From the NCBI GenBank assembly GCA_018676675.1, contig JABHEG010000357.1, positions 1-57,123 of the forward strand: DNA of 57,123 nucleotides, read 5' to 3'. The DNA is from Lentisphaerota bacterium (lineage in GTDB: Bacteria; Verrucomicrobiota; Lentisphaeria; Oligosphaerales; JABHEG01). Each line of letters starts with the position of its first letter. Within the stretch, counting starts at the first letter, position 1. Shown here piece after piece: positions 8,861 to 16,983 of this stretch. The notes under the pieces were generated by a model. That model did no database searches, was not told the DNA's origin, and was given only the letters and a program-made list of their open reading frames with translations. The position numbers were made by a program, and so were the translations under genes.

Positions 8861-9496
8861 GTGAAGTACTTTCCGATCAACCTGAATGTCGATGGTCGTC
8901 GCGCCGTTGTGATCGGGGGGGGCAGAATTGCCCTGCGCAAGGTCAACGCGCTCGTGGACTGCGGGGCGGATGTTGTAGTGGTGAGCCCCGAGTTCTGCCC
9001 GGAGTTGGCGGACATGCCTGGGATCACGCAGATTGAGCGTTGCTACGAGATGGGCGATCTCGACAACGCGGCAGTCGTCATCTCAGCCACTGATTCTGAA
9101 GCCGCAAACCGACAGGTCTGGGAAGATGCGACGGCTGCGGGAATCCCCGTGAATGTCGTAGACCAACCCGAACGTTGCACGTTCACCGTACCGGCCGTTT
9201 TCAGGCGCGGCGACATCATGATCGCCATATCAACAGGCGGCGCCGGGCCAGCCCTGTCAGGGAGCATTCGGCGACGCCTCGACGTGCTGATCGGTCCCGA
9301 GTACGCAGACCTTCTTGAGTTGCTCAAGCCAATGCGCCGGCGGGTCCGGAAGACAGATCTGACTTTCGAGCAACGGGCCCGCCTCATGCGGGCAATGAGT
9401 GCGGAAGACGTTCTGGACGTTCTGCGAAATGACGGCCCGGAACCGGCTCAAGCTCTGCTCGACAAAATGCTGGAGAAGGCCCTCGCTCAACGCTGA
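8861..9496 (+). CDS. sirC: Precorrin-2 dehydrogenase / sirohydrochlorin ferrochelatase (SirC/Met8-type)
   Basis: A 211-residue protein equivalent to the N-terminal part of CysG. It uses NAD to oxidise precorrin-2 to sirohydrochlorin and may also insert iron to give siroheme. It opens with MKYFPINLNVDGRRAVVIGG followed by GRIALRKV (a Rossmann glycine-rich loop), then VVSPEF, VISATD, VNVVDQPERCTFTVPAVF and the ISTGGAGPALSGSIRRRL segment typical of this family. It closes the gap between CobA's product and the AhbAB substrate. It is 272 bp from hemL, with repeats between, so it may have its own promoter. Whether it is bifunctional cannot be told from sequence alone. Confidence 0.9.
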   Translation: MKYFPINLNVDGRRAVVIGGGRIALRKVNALVDCGADVVVVSPEFCPELADMPGITQIERCYEMGDLDNAAVVISATDSEAANRQVWEDATAAGIPVNVVDQPERCTFTVPAVFRRGDIMIAISTGGAGPALSGSIRRRLDVLIGPEYADLLELLKPMRRRVRKTDLTFEQRARLMRAMSAEDVLDVLRNDGPEPAQALLDKMLEKALAQR

Positions 9497-9508
9497 CTCC
9501 CATTGGCT

Positions 9509-9853
9509 TAGTGGCGTCGGGCGCGAATAGCGAGCCCACCCCCGGGCCAGTCTTCGATGAGGCTTCGTCCGGGCCGGCAAAAGGCGATGCCGAGTATCGT
9601 CGTTGGCGGCCCGGGCGGAGAGTCGCGAAGAATGGTCCGACCGTAAGGGTTGCCAGGAAACAGGAAGGCCTGATTCGTCGAATGATTAACGCCGAGCCAG
9701 GAAACCGTGCCCGGCCTACGGCTTACCGATCCCTGGCGCGGGAGCATTCCGGCCTCCTCGGCACGTACGCCTGTACGCACCAAGGTGCCCGAAACACTTC
9801 CACATCCAGGCATCAGCAAGGGGTGGGCCCGCTATTCGCGCCCGACGCCACTA
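9509..9853. mobile_element. Non-autonomous element with 34-bp terminal inverted repeats
   Basis: Positions 9509-9542 and 9820-9853 are inverted copies matching at 33 of 34 positions; each starts TAGTGGCGTCGGGCGCGAAT when read inward. The 277 bp between them has no recognisable protein. Both ends carry a TA dinucleotide, which would fit a TA-targeting (IS630/Tc1-like) transposase acting on a miniature element, though a TA duplication alone is weak evidence. It sits between sirC and the kinase gene and might also serve as a bidirectional terminator hairpin. Confidence 0.6.
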
Positions 9854-9905
9854 GGCGCTTGAAAGACGGCACTGTCTCTGTTACAGTTTCAGTTAGTATT
9901 TGGGG

Positions 9906-9926
9906 AAGCGCTTGGGGTAAGCGCTT
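9906..9926. promoter_or_regulatory. Paired AAGCGCTT palindromes, candidate operator
   Basis: Two copies of the 8-bp palindrome AAGCGCTT at 9906-9913 and 9919-9926 are 13 bp apart, each followed by GGGG. They lie about 127 bp upstream of the receiver-kinase start at 10053. Spacing of somewhat more than one helical turn and perfect symmetry suggest a dimeric regulator site. No known regulator is assigned. Confidence 0.3.
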
Positions 9927-10052
9927 GGGGGCTAGACAACGGTCCCAGGGACTACCACAGGGTTCATGAACCGAATCCGGTTCGCGGGCAACGTGATGGA
10001 ATCCCGAATCGCGGAGTATTGTCCCAACCAAGGGGCTCGAAGGGAACGCTCG

Positions 10053-11339
10053 ATGGGAGCGAAGGCGACACGTATTCTCGTCGTCGAAGACGATCCAATG
10101 ATGCGGGAGTTCGTGTGTGAGGCACTGCAGCTGGAAGGGCTGGATGTCGACCCTGTCGACGATGGTCTCAAGGCAAGCAGACTGCTTCTCACGCAGAACT
10201 ACGACCTGCTCGTGACGGATGTCCATCTTCCTGGACTCTCGGGCGTCGAGCTGTTCGACCTTGTCCGCAGGTCCTGCCCGTCAACTGCAGCCATTCTCCT
10301 GACCGGGCAACCCGATCTCGAGGAGGCCGTCGCGACCGTCCGAGAGGGTGCCCGCAACTACCTCGCCAAACCAGTCACAGCAAGCAAGCTTCTTGACTGT
10401 GTCAGGGATGCCCTCAGGAAGCGGGAAAGGGAGGAGGAGCCTCCGGAAGACACGACCGTACAGTTGACCCGAAGCGGAGGGCACCGCGTCGTCCGAACGC
10501 TGGGAGTCGGGAGCATTGGGATCGTCCTGCTGGTGGAAAAGGACGGCGTTTTCTCCGCCATGAAGATTCTCCGCCGGTTCCCGGACCAGACGGTGTCCCC
10601 CCAGGCTGTTCTCCGTTTCATCCAGGAAGGGGAGATCATCTCAAGTCTGGACCACGAGGGAATCGTCAAGGTCTATGAATACGGATTGCGCCCCGCAGAC
10701 AATCTCCCTTTTATCCTGATGGAATATGTCGAGGGCGTCCCGCTATCGAAGGTCATCGCCGAGGAGGAACTCAGCGAATCGGAGAAAATCCCCATCATTT
10801 ACGAGTTGGCCCTGGCTCTGGAGGCCGTGCACAAACACGGTGTGCTGCATCGCGACGTAAAACCCAGCAACGTTCTGGTACAGGCTGACCGCCATGTGAA
10901 GCTGACTGATTTTGGGATTGCCCGGCTGGACTGGTCCCGGTTAACCGTGCATGGGGATGTGCTGGGATCACCGGCCTACATGGCTCCCGAGAGCTTCGAT
11001 GCCGGACATGAGGTCGACCGAAGGGCAGATCTGTTTTCACTGGGGGTTGTGAGCTACGAGCTCCTGACCGGGCAGGTTCCGTTTTCCGGCAAGACACTGC
11101 TTTCGGTCGCTCACGTCGTGAGGAAGCGTCGCCCGGTCGCACCGAGTGTGGTGTCCCCCGAACTCTCTCCGAAACTCGACGATATACTGGGGAGGATGCT
11201 GCAGAAATCGCCAAAGCATCGCTATGCGTCCGCCGGACTGGTTGCTGAGGATCTGCAGCGAATTGCTCAGCCTTCGGCCGATGACGCCCCACTCCACGCC
11301 CAACAACACCCGAAGCGTTTCCCACGCGTCTGGGCGTAA
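10053..11339 (+). CDS. Response-regulator receiver fused to a Ser/Thr protein kinase (module 1)
   Basis: A 428-residue cytosolic signalling protein. Residues 6-122 are a CheY-like receiver with acidic pair Glu12-Asp13-Asp14, phosphoacceptor Asp56 (LLVTDVHLPGLSG) and Lys106 (LAKPV). Residues about 140-405 are a Hanks-type kinase with Lys171 (SAMKIL), HRD 266-268 (LHRDVKPSNVL), DFG 286-288 and APE 311-313; all key residues are present. The glycine loop is degenerate (GVGSIG). The ATG at 10053 has AGGGA upstream and is preferred to one at 9966. It ends 12 bp from the convergent histidine kinase gene. The architecture suggests a histidine kinase controls the Ser/Thr kinase through the receiver. 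A paralogue lies at 52201-53526. Confidence 0.93.
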   Translation: MGAKATRILVVEDDPMMREFVCEALQLEGLDVDPVDDGLKASRLLLTQNYDLLVTDVHLPGLSGVELFDLVRRSCPSTAAILLTGQPDLEEAVATVREGARNYLAKPVTASKLLDCVRDALRKREREEEPPEDTTVQLTRSGGHRVVRTLGVGSIGIVLLVEKDGVFSAMKILRRFPDQTVSPQAVLRFIQEGEIISSLDHEGIVKVYEYGLRPADNLPFILMEYVEGVPLSKVIAEEELSESEKIPIIYELALALEAVHKHGVLHRDVKPSNVLVQADRHVKLTDFGIARLDWSRLTVHGDVLGSPAYMAPESFDAGHEVDRRADLFSLGVVSYELLTGQVPFSGKTLLSVAHVVRKRRPVAPSVVSPELSPKLDDILGRMLQKSPKHRYASAGLVAEDLQRIAQPSADDAPLHAQQHPKRFPRVWA

Positions 11340-11351
11340 GGGTTGGTGGCG

Positions 11352-14219
11352 TCAGGCGGGACGGATCGAGGCCTCAACCGCTCGTTTGACGGCCATCCTG
11401 AAATCCGCCAGCGTCAGAGGCTTGCGGAGAACGATGTCGACACTGCGTTTCTTCTCCCGGAGCACCGAAACGTCGCCAGAATCCGAGAGGACGACCACCG
11501 GAATGACCGGGCGCTTCCGGTGGAAGACGGCCATGGCGTGTTTGAGCGACTCGCCGTCCGCTTCCGTAGCGATCATGACCAAATCAAAGCGGCTCTGTCG
11601 AAACCGCTCCAGGCCTTCCTCGGTCGTGACCGCAGTCGAGACGGTGTGGCCGTCCTGAGCCGTATACTCCATCAGCATTCCCCGGACACCGTCGTCCGGC
11701 TCCACGACCAGGATCCGCAGGCGCTTCACCACAGCCGTATCCGCCCCCACCGGGAGCGCGGAACCGGTTACCGGGACCAGCGGCAAACGGATCGTGAACG
11801 TCGTCCCTCTACCGGGCGTACTCTCCACGTCTATGCGCCCGTTGTGCCTACGCGCGAAGCCATAAACCATCGCCAATCCCAAGCCGGATCCGGTGTCTGT
11901 CTTCGTCGTGAAGAACGGCTCAAGACAACGCTGCCGGGTCTCTTCATCCATCCCGACCCCCGAATCCCTCACCTCAATTACAGCATGGGCGTCGGACTCA
12001 TGCAGGACCACCTCTATCGCTCCACCGTTCGGCATGGCTTCAGCCGCGTTGTAGAGCAGATTGATCAGGGCTTGGCGAAGGTCAGTCTCGTGAGCGGTCA
12101 CAGCGCTCGTCGTCTCCAGATCCGTCTGTATGTCGTAAAACCGATGAGACGTGGCGTCACTCGAGCCGATGCGAGCCCTGGCCAGGGCGACAGCACTCTC
12201 AATGGTGTCCTCCAAGTCCACTGACTGTCGCTCCTCGCCGGCTTTGCGGGGGCGGTAGAAATCGCGCAACTGGTCGACCGTCGAGGCCGCATCCCGTGCT
12301 GCCGTGCAGATGTTCCTCAGGAACCGTTGCAGGCGTTCCCGGTCCTCCACAATCTCGGGCCGTTTCATGATCATGTCGCTAAAACCGAGGATTGGTGCCA
12401 AGCTGTTGTTGAACTCATGGACCATCCCGCTGGCCATCTTACCCAGAGCGGTGAGTCGCTCCTCTCGGTCAAGCTGCTGCCGCGTCTTCTGAAGCTCCTC
12501 CACGGTTCGTTGAAGGTTCAGCGTCTGTTCGCTCAACGCGGCATTCAACCGTGATTGCTTCAAAGCCACGGACACACTCTTGGACAACTCGGAAAGAACC
12601 GCAAGATCCTCCCGCCCAAACGATTTTCGGCGTCGACAGGCCACCACCAGGCAGCCAAGCAGTTCATCGCCTGCCATGAATGGTATGACCGCGTAGAAGG
12701 GAAGGCCGACACGGTCGAGCGCTACCTCAATGGCGCAGCGGGGCCTGGCTGGGACCCGCCTGACACGGTGTCGACGAGACGCATTCACAGTCGCAGCCAG
12801 CGGCTGGAACACTGCTGTGTGGACGACCTCCCCTGCCTGGAGATCGATGGAATCGGTCGCATCGTGCACCCCCAGCAACCGGGCGACGTCACGGTTGGCG
12901 ACAGGCGATGGCTCCGGGGTGAACTCCAGGATGCCCGCCCAATCGAACGGAACAAGATTCGGCAGATGCTGGAGAACGGCCTCGGCGATCTCCTCCAGGC
13001 TCTGGGCCAGGAGAATTCCCCGGTCTACGGAGCGGAGGACCGCCAAACGGCGCCCTGTGCGCCGCTGCTTCCGCTCCGCTGTAATCCGAGCCGTGATGTC
13101 CCGCAGCGTAACCAGCTGAGCAGGCTGCCCCTCCCACTCAGTCCGGGTGATCTCGACGTCGAAATCCACGCACTCGCCTGATTCTGCACGGACCTTGAGC
13201 GTCCGGTTCGAGTCCGGCCGTCGTTTGGCGATGCGGTCAACCAACTCTCCGCCACCATCTCGCAGCAGCTGGGTTGCTACCGGATTCCGGTAAACAACCT
13301 GCTGTTGGGCTGCAATGACCAGGACAGCGTCGGTGCTGTCCTCGAGAAGACTCCTGTAGTTCGCATCAGCCGCGCGGCGAGCCTCCTCGGCCTTCATGGT
13401 GTCGGTGATATCAAGCGCAAACACGAGGACACCGCTGACGCTCCCATCACGCTCACGGTAGGGGACTTTGTCAGTTCTGACCCAACGTTTCTCAGTAGGG
13501 GATACCTGCAGAGGCTCGATGATGCCGTATTTTGGCTTCCCGGAACGGATGACCTCGAGATCATCGGCATAATAGTGCTCCGCCTCTTCCGGAAAGATGT
13601 CTTCGCATGGCATACCGGCCAGCTCATCCGCCGGCAGGCCGACCGACTCCGCAGCCGCCCGATTGACCCTGACCAGGTGGTTCTGCGTGTCCTTGAACCA
13701 AATCGTTGCCGGAACGGAGTCCAGAATGATCTCCATCTCCTCCGTTGCCTGGCGGAGTTCGCCCTCGACCCGCCGACGCCGAGCCAGTTCCTCCCTCGCG
13801 GCTTGGAGCAGACGGCGGTTCTCTCGCGCAAGACGCCGCTTCTCGAGAACACTGCGGGCCTCTTCCAGGATCTGCTCGCGCCGACTGGGTTTGATAATGT
13901 AGGAATCAGCGCCCTGCCGAACCGCATCCGAGGCACTCTCGATAGACGCGTGCGCCGTGAAGATCAGGACTCCGACATCGGGGCACTTGGCACGTAACGG
14001 GGCGATCAAATCAGTCCCATCTGCATCGGGCAACCGCAGATCGATGAAAGCAAGCTGGAAGGGCCGGCTCTCGGCAGCCACCAGCGCTCCTGCACCATCT
14101 TTGGCCACGGTCACGAAGTAGCCTTCACGGGAGAAAATGGTATCCATCAGCGCCCGGACGACGGGGTCGTCATCGACGACCAGCACGGCGGTCTCTGCGT
14201 TCTTGTTCTCGCGCTGCAT
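11352..14219 (-). CDS. Receiver-PAS-PAS-GAF hybrid histidine kinase with C-terminal pseudoreceiver (module 1)
   Basis: A 955-residue soluble sensor kinase with no transmembrane segment. An N-terminal receiver spans about 10-125 (Asp60 in FIDLRLPDADG, Lys110). PAS 1 is at about 160-275 (ILDSVPATIWFKD) and PAS 2 at about 285-380. A GAF-like domain covers about 395-555. The HisKA phosphoacceptor is His601 in GMVHEFNNSLAPI, followed by HATPase boxes NLLYNAAEAMP, DSGVGMD and GSGLGLAMVYG. A second receiver at about 834-950 keeps Lys933 but has Ala884 where the acceptor aspartate should be. It is convergent with the receiver-kinase gene, its probable partner. It is paralogous to the kinase at 53642-56122, which lacks the C-terminal receiver. 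Confidence 0.93.
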   Translation of the reverse strand: MQRENKNAETAVLVVDDDPVVRALMDTIFSREGYFVTVAKDGAGALVAAESRPFQLAFIDLRLPDADGTDLIAPLRAKCPDVGVLIFTAHASIESASDAVRQGADSYIIKPSRREQILEEARSVLEKRRLARENRRLLQAAREELARRRRVEGELRQATEEMEIILDSVPATIWFKDTQNHLVRVNRAAAESVGLPADELAGMPCEDIFPEEAEHYYADDLEVIRSGKPKYGIIEPLQVSPTEKRWVRTDKVPYRERDGSVSGVLVFALDITDTMKAEEARRAADANYRSLLEDSTDAVLVIAAQQQVVYRNPVATQLLRDGGGELVDRIAKRRPDSNRTLKVRAESGECVDFDVEITRTEWEGQPAQLVTLRDITARITAERKQRRTGRRLAVLRSVDRGILLAQSLEEIAEAVLQHLPNLVPFDWAGILEFTPEPSPVANRDVARLLGVHDATDSIDLQAGEVVHTAVFQPLAATVNASRRHRVRRVPARPRCAIEVALDRVGLPFYAVIPFMAGDELLGCLVVACRRRKSFGREDLAVLSELSKSVSVALKQSRLNAALSEQTLNLQRTVEELQKTRQQLDREERLTALGKMASGMVHEFNNSLAPILGFSDMIMKRPEIVEDRERLQRFLRNICTAARDAASTVDQLRDFYRPRKAGEERQSVDLEDTIESAVALARARIGSSDATSHRFYDIQTDLETTSAVTAHETDLRQALINLLYNAAEAMPNGGAIEVVLHESDAHAVIEVRDSGVGMDEETRQRCLEPFFTTKTDTGSGLGLAMVYGFARRHNGRIDVESTPGRGTTFTIRLPLVPVTGSALPVGADTAVVKRLRILVVEPDDGVRGMLMEYTAQDGHTVSTAVTTEEGLERFRQSRFDLVMIATEADGESLKHAMAVFHRKRPVIPVVVLSDSGDVSVLREKKRSVDIVLRKPLTLADFRMAVKRAVEASIRPA

Positions 14220-14584
14220 GGTTCCCTCCAGAACCCCGTTTCATCCTCACTCGGGCACAGGAAATGGAATGCCTCAGCACTCCGCAATGACTCTGAACAC
14301 AATTTGACTGTGATCGGTGGCGGCGGCCGGCGGCCCTGCCTGAAGCAGACACACCGAGCCACAGATTCAACCAACTGCATCACACGTCAAGGCCTCCCAA
14401 CCTCACGTTGTAACAATAGGGCAATCGGGGGGACTCGTCAACCCCTTCCGCGCGGCAGAGAAGTGACTCTTTCTTCCCGGCGTCTCGGGCCGAAGAGGCG
14501 ACGAGGCAGTAAGCTATAGGACAGACACTGACACGGGTTGCTCACGCTGCGCCAACGAACCCGCTCCTTAGCAATCGACCTCGA
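14220..14584. other. Divergent intergenic region
   Basis: These 365 bp separate the leftward histidine kinase from the rightward methyltransferase gene and should hold both promoters. I see no reliable promoter boxes, repeat or RNA gene. Small frames on both strands look like chance. Confidence 0.35.
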
Positions 14585-15682
14585 ATGACGACGAAAAGAA
14601 GGCGTCCGCACATGCCCGAAGAACGGATCCCGCCATGCCCATGGGTGCTCACCCAGTCTCAACGATTTGCCCCGGCCGGCCCCCACGTCGTTGTCCTCGA
14701 CGAGAATGCGCGCGTGGCACACTATGCCGCGTTCCTCGAGGCCCCGGAAACGACCTTTGTGACCAACCGCTGGACCGTGCTTGAGGAGTTCGAGGGTGCA
14801 GGCGCTCGGGTTGCGTTCTCTGATCTTGATCTGGCCACCTATCCCGCCGGATCTGTCAGCGCAGTGTTCTTCCGCGTCGCCAAAGAGAAAGCCCTGGTGC
14901 ACCACGTGATCAACAGCAGCGCCCGGATGCTGGCCGACGGAGGAACACTCCATATCTGCGGCCTCCGCCGAGAAGGCATCAAGACCTACATTGAGAAGGC
15001 TGGGGCACTGTTCCAGGGCAAGAAGCACGTGAAGACGACCCGCGTCGGGGCACGGTGTGGCGTGCTGACCAAACGCGGCAAGGTGAGACCCGCTGATCTG
15101 CTCCCGGACGATGATTACACATGCCTCCGGCCCGTGGGTATCGCTCCCGAGCTGACCATGCACACCAAACCCGGGATCTTCGGGTGGCGCAAGGAGGACC
15201 CGGGCAGTGCCCTGCTCGCATCCGTTGCCGATATCCCGAGCGGCTGCAGCGTCCTGGACCTGGGTTGCGGGTACGGGTACCTGGCCATCAGGGCTTCGCA
15301 GAAGGGAGCAGCCGAGGTATGGGCAACCGACAGCAACGCGGCCGCCATCAGCGCATGTCAGCACAACTACAAGGCGTTTGGGGTTTCTGGGGAAGTCCTG
15401 GCCGGCGACTGTGGCGACACCGTGGAACGCACGTTTGATATCGTGCTCTGCAACCCGCCGTTCCATGAAGGCTTCCAAGTGAGTTCGGAACTGACCGGCA
15501 AGTTCCTCGGAGCCATCGTCCGCCTGCTGGATGCGAAGGGCGTAGCCTTCGTGGTAGTCAACAGCTTCATTATGCTGGAGAAAGCCGCCAAGACCGTGTT
15601 CACAGACATCGACACGGTCACAGACAACGGCAAGTTCAAAGTTGTCCGTCTGACACAGGGAACGCAACCATGTACGACCTGA
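14585..15682 (+). CDS. Class I SAM methyltransferase, RsmC/RlmG-like
   Basis: A 365-residue protein with the two-lobed layout of RsmC-type guanine-N2 rRNA methyltransferases. The N-terminal lobe (about 20-190) is a degenerate Rossmann domain. The C-terminal lobe binds SAM through VLDLGCGYGYLA (223-234) and has the N2-methyltransferase motif CNPPFHEG (289-296). The likely target is a guanosine in rRNA, but the exact position cannot be read from sequence. The first ATG has no obvious ribosome binding site; an ATG at 14612 with AGAAGG upstream is an alternative start. Its 3' end overlaps the radical SAM gene by 13 bp, indicating an operon. Confidence 0.8.
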   Translation: MTTKRRRPHMPEERIPPCPWVLTQSQRFAPAGPHVVVLDENARVAHYAAFLEAPETTFVTNRWTVLEEFEGAGARVAFSDLDLATYPAGSVSAVFFRVAKEKALVHHVINSSARMLADGGTLHICGLRREGIKTYIEKAGALFQGKKHVKTTRVGARCGVLTKRGKVRPADLLPDDDYTCLRPVGIAPELTMHTKPGIFGWRKEDPGSALLASVADIPSGCSVLDLGCGYGYLAIRASQKGAAEVWATDSNAAAISACQHNYKAFGVSGEVLAGDCGDTVERTFDIVLCNPPFHEGFQVSSELTGKFLGAIVRLLDAKGVAFVVVNSFIMLEKAAKTVFTDIDTVTDNGKFKVVRLTQGTQPCTT

Positions 15683-16983
15683 GCCCCCTCCGAGTTTACA
15701 TGCTGGAGGACGTCAACTCGGACCCACGCGCTCTACGACGGGTTGAGCGAATGGTCGGTCGCGCGGGCCGGACTATGGACGATGTTCGCGTCTACTCACG
15801 CGAGGAAGCCCACGAGGTCGTGCGCGAGCTCACGTCCTGGCCGTGGGACGCTGCATTGCCGAACGTGCCACTGCAACACCAACGGGCCTGGGTGTTCATC
15901 AACATGGTCATGGCCCCCAATCCAGCGGCAGACCCCGTTCTGCGGAACCGGCCGGGTGACATACCTGAAGCGGCTCTCAAGCATGCTCTCGGGTACATCC
16001 AGCAGGTTCGGGATACACACGCCCCCGACAGCGATCAGGAAGCGGATCTGGTCTGCTGGAACACACAGGATTTCGGGCTGATGATCGGTTGCCCGCACGG
16101 CTGCCGGTACTGTGGTCAAGGCAGGAATGGACACTCGGTGACCATGGTCGCAAACGTAGAGGAATGGATCGACGGCGTGGTTGGACCGGCGATAGAGCAG
16201 TTCCCACAGCAGAAGTGCTTCCGGCTTCTGGGCTGGGGTGCGGACATCGCAACCTTCGAGCCGGAGTATGACGCGTTTGGGCCATTCCTCGCCAAGCTGG
16301 CAGAATATCCGGATCACTACGGCTACTTCCACACCGCGGGAAACAACATCGACTGGGTGCGGGACGAGCCCAACCGGGATCGTCTCATCGGGGTATGGAG
16401 CCTCACAACCGAGTTCGGCGGCACGCGCATTGAGCCTGGGGCTCCCTCTCCTGCCGAGCGGATTGACGCTGCCCGTAAATGCCAGGAATGGGGACTTCCT
16501 ATCCGCTTCAAGTTCAAACCTGCAATTCCGGTGCGCGGCTGGCGTGAGCAGTTTGCCCGAGAGATCAAACGCATCTTTGAGCACACGCGCCCGGAGAGCA
16601 TCGGCTTTGCGTGTCTGATGTGGATGTCGCTCGAACAGGTAGCCAACGCGATTCCCCTCGAGCTCCTCGACGAGGAGTTCGTGGCAGCGGCCCAGGCCGC
16701 AAAGGAAGAACTCACAGGCGTCCGTGTAGGCCCGTTCCCGCACGAAAAACGCAAGGAACTCTACCAGCACCTGATCCGCGAGGTACGCAAACACGACACA
16801 GACGTGAAGCTCTACGTATCCACAGAGAGCAACCGGATGTGGGAAGAGCTCGCCGACGACTTGGGCCAGGATCCGCGCGCATTCGTCTGCGGCTGTAACC
16901 CCGTCCAGCCCCCGGGACCGCGCCTTACCCTCTGCTCAGAGCTCAACGGCTCAACCTTCGTCGGGAATCAGGAAACATCGTAG
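15670..16983 (+). CDS. Radical SAM protein of unknown function
   Basis: A 437-residue protein with a canonical CxxxCxxC cluster motif at Cys141-Cys145-Cys148 (GCPHGCRYCGQGR), unusually far from the N-terminus. The late position and the radical SAM core are reminiscent of spore-photoproduct-lyase-like proteins, but I cannot assign the family. C-terminal features include STESNRMWEELADD and FVCGCNPVQPPGPRL, whose cysteines may bind a further ligand. AGGGA precedes the ATG. It overlaps the upstream methyltransferase gene by 13 bp, so the two may act on the same substrate (an inference), and overlaps the 3' end of the convergent deacetylase-like gene by 16 bp. Confidence 0.7.
   Translation: MYDLSPLRVYMLEDVNSDPRALRRVERMVGRAGRTMDDVRVYSREEAHEVVRELTSWPWDAALPNVPLQHQRAWVFINMVMAPNPAADPVLRNRPGDIPEAALKHALGYIQQVRDTHAPDSDQEADLVCWNTQDFGLMIGCPHGCRYCGQGRNGHSVTMVANVEEWIDGVVGPAIEQFPQQKCFRLLGWGADIATFEPEYDAFGPFLAKLAEYPDHYGYFHTAGNNIDWVRDEPNRDRLIGVWSLTTEFGGTRIEPGAPSPAERIDAARKCQEWGLPIRFKFKPAIPVRGWREQFAREIKRIFEHTRPESIGFACLMWMSLEQVANAIPLELLDEEFVAAAQAAKEELTGVRVGPFPHEKRKELYQHLIREVRKHDTDVKLYVSTESNRMWEELADDLGQDPRAFVCGCNPVQPPGPRLTLCSELNGSTFVGNQETS

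Noticed and set aside
9511..9969. 152-codon plus-strand frame starting GTG
   Set aside because: It begins inside the left inverted terminus and ends beyond the right one; the predicted protein is low-complexity without family features, and the frame is explained by the GC-rich repeat element.
12555..13997. Long plus-strand frames opposite the histidine kinase
   Set aside because: They are antisense shadows of a gene with full receiver, PAS, GAF and kinase motifs; high GC makes such frames common.
14438..15667. 409-codon minus-strand frame opposite the methyltransferase
   Set aside because: The plus strand has clear SAM-binding and NPPF motifs; the minus frame has no recognisable features.
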